A stretch of DNA of 64,000 nt from contig JANTQA010000063.1 in the NCBI GenBank assembly GCA_027625915.1, positions 7,273,501 to 7,337,500 of the forward strand, in the 5' to 3' direction. The DNA is from Anaeramoeba flamelloides. Its lineage: Eukaryota > Metamonada > Anaeramoebidae. A program made the translations under genes and the position numbers. Positions 1 to 10,561 of this stretch are shown here, one piece after another (the stretch's first letter is position 1; every line of letters begins with the position of its first letter). The notes under the pieces were generated by a model. That model saw nothing but the letters and a program-made list of their open reading frames with translations, ran no database searches and was not told where the DNA came from.

Positions 1-1596
1 TCAGAATTAAAAATCTTGTAAGAGATTTTTTTCAGGTACGGTATTTTTTTCACTGATAAACTCTTTTTCAAACCAAAGGGTACACCTCTAAAATAATCAA
101 TATTATTGAATTTGATTGTTAATAAGATAATTACTTATTGGTAATTTTCATTTTAATTATTCATTTTTTCATTTTTTGTTTTTTGTTATTTATGGATATT
201 GAATAGTTGCGAAATGAAAAAAATAAGATAAGAAGAAACCAATTTGGAAATAATCTACCAGTATAAAAATGGAAACAGTTTAAGTTTGGTTTCTAAATGA
301 TCTAGATATAGGAATTAAGAAAGACCATTTTTGTATTGATGTTTGGAACAATGAAAAAAAGAAAATATGGAAATAATCAATTCCAACTAAATACCCAGAC
401 AAATTGTGGCTTTATCATTTAAAATGAGACTTTAAAAAACAGAATTTGACGTGTAAAGAGTTATCAATGACCTGTAAAGAAATTCTCCCAATTCACCTTT
501 TTCAACTGTTTTTATTGATTTTATCTTTTTTTCCCTTACAATTTACAAAACGAGATTTCTCATTTCAAATAAAAGGGCACATCAATTTTTGAAATATTTA
601 TTTTTTATTTTTATTATTTTGTTTTAATTAGTTTTAAATATTCATTTAAGTGTTTTTTTTTTTATGTTTTAAAGAGTTTCTTATATTTGAGAATGATACT
701 ACAATTAATTTGATTCAATTATGAATAATTCTTGAAAGTTTCTGTGATTTTTTATTTGAAAAAGAGTTTATATACAAAAATTTGTTTTTTACTTTCTTTA
801 TCAATAAAGAATAGAGAAATTATAATTTGTGTTTGTCAAAAATCTTGAAGTAAATTTAAGTATATACACAAGTGTAAATAAGGAATGTTGTAAAAACTAG
901 AGTTTTTACAATTTTAGAGATAAATAAAGAGTTCCATGTATTTACCTATAAATCAGTAATAGTAAACCAAATACCCGTTTTTATTTTTGAGCTTTAATTA
1001 ATTTTCAATATAAATTCGTTTGGTGAACATCAATACTTTGTCTGAAAAATATTTTTTTTTTAAAAAAATGAAAGATTGCTGTTTGCCAAACGATTTTTTG
1101 ATTAAAATTGTTCTTAGTCTATTAAGATAATCAGATATAATATTTACTCTACCAAAATTTGGATAAATACATGTAACCCCTAATCTATATCTCTAAAATT
1201 GTAAAAACTCTATTTTTTACAACATTCATATTTACTCTTGTGTATTTGTTTTATTTTTATTTTTTTCAAAGATAAAATTTTGAAAGAATTCTTTCTTGTA
1301 GAGAACTATCAATTTACCCAAAATAAATCAATATAAACTATAAAAAAGTAAGCATTCAAAATATTAAACAATTCAAATTTATTTCTTTTGGGTTTTTTCG
1401 TACAAAAAAAAAAATGAAAGTAAAAAATGGGAAAAATTAAAAAAAATGAATTCGAGTATGAAAACATGGTTTTAATTAGTTTTTTTCATTGTAATTATAA
1501 AGTAAATAATACATTTTTTTCAGTTAAAATGTTCACCAACTAATAATTTACATCATAATTTTGTCGTATTTAAACTTTCGTTAATTATCTTTATCG
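1..1596. other. Gene-free AT-rich flank
   Basis: No reading frame of protein-like composition is visible on either strand. The only structure seen is the fold-back element at about 864-1245. The right end is the 3' flank of the minus-strand RCC1-BTB gene, which stops with TGA at 1597-1599. Confidence 0.6.
864..1245. repeat. Fold-back element with about 82-bp arms
   Basis: The sequence at 864-945 returns as its reverse complement at about 1163-1245. Both arms begin with atacacaag and contain a short inner palindrome around aactagagttttt. Weaker complementarity continues inward, for example ttggtgaacatcaa near 1020 against its partner near 1085, so the whole 382 bp is roughly palindromic. It carries no reading frame. 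It looks like a MITE or fold-back transposon relic. I could not define a target-site duplication. Confidence 0.55.
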
Positions 1597-3723
1597 TCAT
1601 TTCTTTTCTTTCTCAATATCATTATCCTTCTCCCCTCCCCTCTTGTTCTCATCTTCATTCTCATTTTTATTTTCAAATTTTATATTCTTATTTTCATTAC
1701 CTGTGTGTTTTTTTTTATGATTTCTTTTTTTCATATTTTGATAAAAATTTTTATTTTTATTTTTATTCTTATTTCGATTTTGATTTCTGCCAATATTATT
1801 GTTTCTATTTCTATTTCTATTTCTTTCACTATTATTATCACTGTTTTTATTTTTCTGGTGATGGTGCTTTGTCTTTTTCTTAGTTCTTTTATTCTTATTA
1901 TTGACTTTCTTATTATAATCTGACTGTTTTTGATTTGTATTATTATTGGGTTGATTATTTTTTTGTATCTCTTTGTAAAGATCCTTTCTTTTTTTAAAAT
2001 GGTGTAATTTTTTTAATTTTGACAAAAAATCCAAATCATCAAATTGGAAATAATAAGGGGCATTTTTTATTTCATTAAAAATTTTTTGATCGAACTTTTT
2101 AATAAACACTTTACCGGTATAAAAAAACTTTCGGAGTATTCTTAGCGTTTTTAAGGAGTACCCAGAATAGTCCTGTATTTCATTACCACAATTTGAGGAT
2201 AAGAACATTCCACGATATAATTGTGAACGTGCTATCAATATGATTTTATGGAAAGACAAAGCCCCTGTTCCGATTTTAATGGTAAAATCCATTGATTGTG
2301 TATCTGCCAACAGCGATTCTAAATCCCTTTCCAAAGACATATTTTGCAGCATTTCCCCATCTACACCAAAGAGTTGGGCTATTTGATAAAAGATTGGGTT
2401 TGGTATTAATTTTTCGGATTGCTCTGAATAAAGCCATTTAAAAAAGTTATAAGTTGCATTCGCTTCGAACTTTGATTCCAACTGTTGAATTAATTCCTTG
2501 GTAATCTTAGTGTGAAGCCTAAGTTCCACAATTGCACGGTGGAGTTGGAGCCCGTGTATTTCAAGATCACAAAATTCGCGTTTTTGGAAAAGTCTTTCAA
2601 AATCTGGATAGAGAGAGTTTGTCATCGACGTGTAAACAAATGAACAATTGTTACCGCAATGCAATTTAATTTTATCGTTTTTATGAATTTTAGGTATTTG
2701 GATCTGGGTTGGCAAGACGGAAGATAGAACCATCGAATCGTTGACACCTAACTCATTTTTGGAATTGGTGCCCCAAACATAGATCAAATTCTTGTCTGTG
2801 ATCGCAATGGCGTGCGAATCGCCGACAACAAGATCGTTGACCTTGAGATTCCTGAGGGATGTGATCTGCTGGAATTGCAGCCTTTGTTGCTCTTCCTCTG
2901 TCTCTCGGCCAATTATTTTGCTGTTCCCAGTCGAAAGCACAACCCCAGAGTTTAATAAAACTAGGGTACAGTGCTTGGAGCAAACCACCTTTTTGATGGT
3001 ATCAAACTCATTTGAATTGTATTCAATCAAGTCCATCTCCAGGTTTAAGTCCAAGACTAACGCTGGCTTGAAGATATTTTTTTTGTTTTTGAGCCCCAAC
3101 TGGCCACTCTTTCCTCTTCCCGAGACATAGAGCTGTTTAAAATTGCCCGTGCAATAGCAAAAATGATGGGCAAAGGTGCCACTCGACACGTAGCATACAT
3201 TATCACTAACAAGGCTAATGGGCTCATCCGGGATCCTTTTTGAAGAGCCCTTCTCACCATACGTATTTGTCCCGCTGCTGAACAATTTCCCACACGTCGT
3301 TAAAAAGTAACTAGTGTTTGCGCTACACGCAATGCCAGCCATACAGTGCGACTCCTTTTTGAAATAATATATAAGCGTTGGCTTTTCATGTGATTTGCTA
3401 TACGTCCCGATCTGGAAATGCTCATTGCTGCCTAAACCAAAGACTTTGCCCGATTTGGTTAAAAAGAGAAAATGGTTTGCGCCGCTTTTGACATCAACTA
3501 CAATCTCGTTTTTGACCACAAAAGTGTTGCCTGTTTTTTCATTTTGCTTGAAATGTGTAAAGATTCCTTTAAAATTTTGATAGAGCGTCTCGCTTCTTGA
3601 ACAACAAACATCAATTATTTCGTTGAGTGGTAATTGGGTTGGCTCGCGGATCCGATTGCCTTTGTTGTTTTTGAGGGGTGGCCCTTGCACTTTTCCAAAT
3701 GCCACAACATTGCATTCCATCAA
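1597..3723 (-). CDS. RCC1-repeat protein with two BTB/POZ domains
   Basis: A single-exon frame of 708 residues. Residues about 1-370 carry degenerate RCC1 propeller blades, recognised by VFGLGSNEHFQIG, LFSSGTNTYGEKG, LYVSGRGKSGQLG and IYVWGTNSKNELG. A BTB domain starts near residue 388 (CDLEIHGLQLHRAIVEL). A second, more typical one spans about 478-585 (MDFTIKIGTGALSFHK, then YRGMF). Residues about 595-708 are a basic Asn/Lys/Arg-rich tail. RCC1 propellers are interaction or exchange-factor scaffolds, and BTB domains often dimerise and recruit CUL3; a ubiquitin-ligase adaptor role is inferred. The start has two adjacent Met codons; either could be used. It is divergent from CAND1 with 1.16 kb between them. 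The propeller part is clearly richer in G and C than its surroundings, as expected for constrained coding sequence. Confidence 0.85.
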   Translation of the reverse strand: MMECNVVAFGKVQGPPLKNNKGNRIREPTQLPLNEIIDVCCSRSETLYQNFKGIFTHFKQNEKTGNTFVVKNEIVVDVKSGANHFLFLTKSGKVFGLGSNEHFQIGTYSKSHEKPTLIYYFKKESHCMAGIACSANTSYFLTTCGKLFSSGTNTYGEKGSSKRIPDEPISLVSDNVCYVSSGTFAHHFCYCTGNFKQLYVSGRGKSGQLGLKNKKNIFKPALVLDLNLEMDLIEYNSNEFDTIKKVVCSKHCTLVLLNSGVVLSTGNSKIIGRETEEEQQRLQFQQITSLRNLKVNDLVVGDSHAIAITDKNLIYVWGTNSKNELGVNDSMVLSSVLPTQIQIPKIHKNDKIKLHCGNNCSFVYTSMTNSLYPDFERLFQKREFCDLEIHGLQLHRAIVELRLHTKITKELIQQLESKFEANATYNFFKWLYSEQSEKLIPNPIFYQIAQLFGVDGEMLQNMSLERDLESLLADTQSMDFTIKIGTGALSFHKIILIARSQLYRGMFLSSNCGNEIQDYSGYSLKTLRILRKFFYTGKVFIKKFDQKIFNEIKNAPYYFQFDDLDFLSKLKKLHHFKKRKDLYKEIQKNNQPNNNTNQKQSDYNKKVNNKNKRTKKKTKHHHQKNKNSDNNSERNRNRNRNNNIGRNQNRNKNKNKNKNFYQNMKKRNHKKKHTGNENKNIKFENKNENEDENKRGGEKDNDIEKEKK

Positions 3724-4885
3724 TTATTTCTGATTTGCTTTAAATATTTTTCTTTTTGTTATTTATTGTTTATTCGTTGACTACTTTATTTGTTGGTCTT
3801 TTTTTTTTTTTTAGTCTTTTTGTTGTTGGTAGACTTTACAAGTTTTTGGTTTTTTGTTGGGAATTAAAAGATAAAAAAAACGTGATTTTTACAATAAAAC
3901 AAGAGTGAAAAAAATGGTTGGAAAAGTTGTTGAAATATAAGAAGATCAAAAACAATTGTGGTCACTTTTGAAAATTCAGAACTCTACTTCTTTTTTGAAA
4001 ATTGTTTCTACATTTTGAAATTCAATAAAAGGATCAAAATCCAATAAATTTCTGTTTAAAATTTCATACAACAGAAACTTTTCATAAACTTGTAATTACA
4101 AACACCATTTGGATTATTACTATTAGTTTTAAAATAAAGGAAACAAAATTCCCATTTCAGCTTTTCTAAAAGAAAGATTTAATTAAATCCTGTGTAATTT
4201 CAATTTTATACATCAAACAATAAGCTTAAATTATTAATAATTTCATTTTTAGAATTGAGAACTTTGGTGATATATTCTAAACCTTGAAAGGTGTGTTTTT
4301 GTAGATACCTGAAGGAATATTTTGATCTTTTTGGGTTTCAATGAACCAATCTTTACAGAAAAACAGTTTCAGGTTCTTGAAATCTTGTAAAGATTTTTGT
4401 TCTGAAGAACCTTTTTAAAATTTAGTCTCAATGAATCTTATCGTTTTTTAAAGCTATTTTTGTTCTTATTATGCTTTATATAAATTTCAACAATGGTTTG
4501 AGATTTACAAGTTACAAGTTTGGGCAAATTACCTATTTTTCTTTTCTAAAATCTGGGTTTCGGTTACACTAGGATTATAATTTCTTTTAAATACTGTTCT
4601 TAATATACAACATAAAAAAGTGACCAAACAAATAAACAGATGCTCAGAAATGGCAAACTCTTTTTTAAAAACTCTTTTGGAAATAAGAAAAAAAGAAACT
4701 TACTAATTTTAACCTTTCTTCTTTCGAATCCCTGAATAAGAACAATTTGATGATATTCTTATCAATAAACACCTTTCAAGAACTTTTTTCTGTTTTCTGA
4801 TTTTATAACAATCTCTCAAAAAGTCTATTTAAACAAAGAATGATTTTATCATTTTTTATTTTTTATCTTTTTTTTTCACTGATTT
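3724..4885. other. Divergent intergenic region, RCC1-BTB / CAND1
   Basis: This 1162-bp AT-rich spacer lies between the start codons of two divergent genes and must contain both 5' flanks. I see no coding frame, tandem repeat or recognisable core promoter motif beyond T/A tracts. Confidence 0.5.
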
Positions 4886-7800
4886 ATGTTGGCCTCGTTT
4901 AAACAAAAACTTTTGTCGTTTGATCACGACATCCGTTATATGGCAATTTCGGATCTTAATAATGGTTTAGAAGAAGACAAACTAACTCTTGAACCAGACT
5001 CTGAAAAACAATACTTAACCCTCATTTTGGAAAGATTAGAGGACTCCTCAAGTGATGTACGAAGCCTTTCAGTCAAAATGTAATTCGTTTTACTTTTTTC
5101 TTTTGTGTTTCTTATTTACCCTTCCTGAATGAATTTTTCTTCTTTTAATTCTTCTCTTTTTTTCTTCTTTTTTTGATTATGAATCAATTGCCACAAAATT
5201 TCCCTCGGCTTTAACGTTAAAACCTGGTTATAAATTAAAAAATACCAAACAGACTCAAAAACTTTATTCCACACTTAAACCATACTTTAGTCAAAGAAGC
5301 ACTTTCACATTCACTTAAAAAATTATTATCAGAAGAATCTGAAAACAAAGATATTTATAATATGGCTATTTTTAGTATAATTTCGGGTATTGCTGAGGAC
5401 AGATTAGACGTCCTTGACTTTATTGCCAAAACAACAATTCCGAAACTTCTTATTGGTATACGCTCGGTAATGCTCTCTTTTTCTTCTTTAATTTTTGCTT
5501 GAATTCAAAACATTTTTACCTTTTTTATCCTTTTCTTGAATCCAACGTTGAGAGTTACTTATTCTTTTTCGGTCAATCGAACTACTACCATTTAATTAAT
5601 ATTTAAAAAGGCCGAATCAAATGAAGACAAACTCGTTTCAATTGATATCATTAGGGAATTAATTGTTAAATTTAATAAATCACTCCAAACAGACCACTCA
5701 TCGATTCAAAAATTGTTACTTGAACATTTACGATTTTCTGCACCGAAAAGAGCAATTGAATGCCTAAGTTTGAATTTTTTTTTTTTTTCTTTTTATTCCT
5801 TCTCTCAAAAACCTCTTTTTGAATTTGTTTCTAAGGGAGAAAAATTTACAGACTTTTTTTTCTTTTGTTCCTAAAATTAAATCAGTGTCTTGTTGAAAAG
5901 TTGTTATGGGAAATTAATTTAACAGACGGTAAAAAAAAAAAAAATGAAAGTTTCTGTGATTACTAGATTTGGGTTTTACTGTTAATTTCAAAAAAAAAAA
6001 AACAAAATTTTCATTCGGCTTTCCAAAATAATCACATTCCAAGAATTAAAACAAACCATCAAAGCCATCAATTCTATAAGGTGAAATCAATCATTTAAAC
6101 TGATTTATGGAATTAAAAATTAAAATTTTATTTTATAAAACCTTTTTTGTGGAAAGCTGAATGAAAATTTTGTTCCATTTATTTTGCAACAAATAGTATT
6201 TGTTGAATAAGAATAGTCAAATAAAAGAGATCAATGGAGAAATATTAAATGAGAAAAATTTTTTTGTTGGTTGCCCTCAAGTTTATAGTCACCACTGTGG
6301 ATTTTCTCCAGACTCAAGAATCGTCATACTATATCAAAATGGCCTTATGAAAGTGTTCTTCTCTCAGGTTGAAATAATTCAAATTTCATTAAACAATCAA
6401 TTTCACAGAATCACAACAAAAAAATAACAATAAACAAAAAAGTTTAAGGTACCTGTCCTTTACAACAAAAAGTCAAAATTTTAAAATAAACTATTTTTAT
6501 TATTTTTGGCACACCCAAAATTTAAAATATCGAATTATTTATTAAATGTATTATTACAAATAGTTTTGACAATAACCTAAATAATTAGTCACTCATTAAA
6601 AACTAAATTAAAGGTTTAATTCATTCAAGACCCATTAGTGGTAAAAATATATATCAAAATAGAAAAAAAGTGAAGTGCCAAAAATTTTAAAATATGGTTT
6701 CTCAAAAATCAAATTTTATTAGAATCTGAAAATGAAAAAAAAAAGGTGACAATGAAAAAAAATGAAATAAAACTCTTTTTAAAATTTTAAAAAATATATT
6801 TAAAGATACATCATGAATATTATAAACTGGCCAGAATGGTTAATATCAAAGTTATCATGGATATGCAAAAATGGTTGAAAAATAGTTTATGCTATTGGTG
6901 GTATTCTCTACTTACAAATTTTGTATATTGCCAAGGGTCAAAAAATTCTGATCGACTAAGAAACCCAAAAAAGATTATTTTTTTTGCGAGATCAATTTTT
7001 TTTTCCATTTTTTCTGAAAAATAAAAGATTTAAATTGATTTTATTTCTCATATTATAAAAATTTTTTATCCTGTTTATTACTATTTCCAACATTATTATA
7101 AAATAACAAGTCTTTGATTACAGTAATATTAAAATAAAGATTTTTTTTTCTTTTTTGAGATAATTCTTTTGGTTAACGAAAAAAATTGATTTATTCAACT
7201 GAGTGAAAAATAATTGTATTTTTTTAAGAAGGCTAGTTATAATCATTAAAGTTTTAATGTCATGTAAAAATTTTACGAAGAAATTTTGTTTTTGTTCCAA
7301 GATAAAATTCAATTTTTCAAAATAAAATTTTCTTGAAGATATTTTCGAATCGAGTAATTTTATCTTCAAAATTCAGAATCAATTTTTTTATTCAAAAATG
7401 AATTAAATTGTAATAAGGATTCTTTTGAATAAGACCCAACAATTTATTTAAAAAATTTTTCAAAAATGAAAATTTTTTTGCAATTTTTTGAAAACCAGAA
7501 AACAACTTTTTTAAAACCTTAAAGAGAATAAAATTTTTTTTGCTTAATAGATCTAAATTTCATTGATAAACTTTTGTGAAAACTTATATTAAATATTCAT
7601 TTATTAAATTACCTATACTTCAATAAGTTTTATTGGCTGATATTTGAATTGAAATATTAATTATTAAAAATAACAAAATAAAAAATTTTCTTTCTAAATC
7701 AATACTTTCCAACATAAAACGAAAAATATGTTTTCCCATTTCAAAGAATTAACTTAATTGTTAATGAAAATAACATTGGTTACTTTTTTTCGTTTTATAT

Positions 7801-9569
7801 TGGAAACATGTGAATTTTGGATTTCAAAAAGAAACTCAAATTAATAAATTGTTTAGATGAGGTTAACTCATCCATTTCATAAGAACAAAACACAAATTAC
7901 AAAAAAATAATATTTCAAAGATCTTGATAAGATTTCATTTTATTTTTAAAAAATACTGCTCCCTTCCAAGGATTTCTTTTTTTCAAAAATTTAAATTTAG
8001 AAAAAAAATTCAAATATTCTTCTATTTCAAAAAATTCAAAAAATAAAAAAGAAACTACAAATGATCTCAATAATAAAAAATTCAAAGCTTTTCAAAATTT
8101 AATAGTTAATAGGATTCTCAATTCCAAAAATTCAAATAAGAAAAAAAAGATTTCTCATCAGAACAAAAAATAAAATTAAACAAAAAAAAAATTTAGAGTA
8201 TCTCTTTCAAAAAATTTAAATTTTGAAAAAAAAAATCTATTTTTTCTAGTTTAATATTTCTGTCTGGAATTTAGAATACGATTGACACACTTTGGAAAAA
8301 ATTACTTTTACTACAATTTAAAAAATATCTACACCAATCAACTATATAATCTTTAATAAATATGTTTGAGAATCAGAACAATTTTAAAAAGTTGAAATAA
8401 AAAATGAAAATAAAAATTTTTTTTTCAGGTTTCTTTTTTTTTAAATAAATTTGTTTTCAGAAAAAAAAAACAGTAAAACATTCTTTGTGAAAACGCACAT
8501 CATATTTATCACACAATTAATGTAGTACCAGAATTTCTTGTTAAACTATTACCAAGAATAATAACAAGTTCTTCTTAGATTATTTTTGAGTTCAGATCTG
8601 TTTACTAATAAAATCATTTACAGTTCACTAAACCCAAATATATTAGATTGAGATAAAAAAAAAAAAAAAAAAAAAAAATAATTTTTTTTTAAATAATTTC
8701 AAAAATAGAAATTTGAATAATAATTCCCCATTCTTATATTTAATCTTCTACTTATCTCAAATTTTAAGGTCAATTAACCTTTGTAGTTGGCGATAAATTA
8801 TTTGAAGATACAATTGAAAAATTAATTGACAAATTGATAAATGAAAAGGAAATTAAATGGATACAAGTATATATTAAGACACTAACCACAATTACAAATG
8901 GTGTGGGGACAAGATTTGGAAAGTTTTTAAATAGATTAATTCCTTTAATTGTCAAATTTTGCCAAGAAAAAGCCTATGAAGAACAAGATGATCTCCGTGA
9001 AAATTGTCTCCAAGTAATCTCTTTTTTTTATTAAAATTTTCAAATACGTTATTAATTAAATTTTCAAAGAAAATATAAACAAAATTTGAAATTAAATTGA
9101 ATATATTTCTTAAAATTAAATAAAAATAAAACAATAAACTGACAATAAATATTTAAATATATAGGCATTAGAAAGTTTCCTTTATAAATTCCCAAAAGAA
9201 GTTTCACAATATTTAGAAACATTTTTACAAATATTTTCAAAATTAATCCATTATGATCCAAATTTAATTGTTGATAATTCACAATCTGAAAGCTTTGAAA
9301 GTGAAAGTGGAAGTGAATCTCCAGGATTTAGTTCAGATAAAGACATTGATAGAGATAATGAATATTTAGATGATGACTCAGTGGGCGATGAAGATGATTC
9401 TGAAAACGAGTAAATAATTAAATAATTAAACCAAACCAAAAAAAAAAAAAAATTCTTTGATATTTATTTTTATTAAGTCGAAGATTGAAACTTTTAAAAA
9501 AATTACTTAAACATTCTAAAGTTCATGAAATTAAATGAACACATACACGAATGCGTCCAAACACACACA

Positions 9570-9625
<56 letters not shown>

Positions 9626-10512
9626 GATAAGGCATTTCCAAAAAAGTGTGTCATTTTTTTTTCTATATTTCAAATAATATCCTCTTTGAAAGTATTTCTA
9701 AAATAAAAAATTAAGATAAATATTAGTACTGTATAAAACGATGAACATTATTTGTTTTTCAAAATATATTCATTGAAATATTTCCAAAAAATGAAAAAAA
9801 AACTATACACTTGATTTTTATACAATATGAATCACCGCCAATTTCAATAAAAAAAGGACAATCTACAAGGACACAAAGGATTTTTAAACAATAAAATACA
9901 TTTATAAGCTTTCTGTAAATAAGAAATACTATCAAGATTAAACATCTTGGGAGAAAAGTTGGAGTTGAGATAAAATTCATAAGTATTGTTAATTTTTCGC
10001 ATATTATACTTAGAGCGAAAAAATTTTTTTGATCAAAAAGAAAATAAAAAATAGAAATTTTCATATCTTATATTTCAGTAATAACATAACAAAAAAAAAA
10101 AAATCATTTATTTTTTTTTTTTATTATTATTAAAGAAGTGTAAATTACACTCTAGTTGCACTTAGACTTAAATTCCCTTTCAGAAATTTAAGCCCGAAAT
10201 CATAGATTTCACGATTATTAATGAATGAAAATAGTTTCAAACTGTTTGATTTGAAATTAGTTCATTAAGATTTATTTTTTTTTAATTTGTTATGAAATAT
10301 TAATATATTATTTTCATAGGAAGGACATACCCATAAAAAATGATCAATATTTTTCGTTATTTCTTTATTTAATAAAGAGATCTAAATATTTGAACAACTA
10401 TAGATCAAATAAAATAGGTTACTTTATTAAGTTTTTTAGAACTTTATAGATGGGCTGAGTCGATAAAGTTCTAAGGTTTTAAGAATAAGATTGGGTTTTA
10501 CAAAATTGAGTT

Positions 10513-10561
<49 letters not shown>

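Larger units (their letters stand above)
5768..8768 (+). other. CAND1 intron 3 (3.0 kb)
   Basis: The donor is a|gtttga and the acceptor ttaag|gt; choosing this acceptor restores an unbroken alignment to CAND1 (CLSQLTFVVGDKLFED). The intron contains a family-C MITE (5977-6198), a coding-like fossil directly after it (6200-6370), a poly-A run near 8650-8680, and otherwise featureless AT-rich DNA. Confidence 0.8.

Noticed and set aside
2753-3293. Extra frames overlapping the RCC1-BTB gene on both strands
   Set aside because: They are shadows of a well-supported gene; the higher G+C content of this exon lengthens alternative frames.
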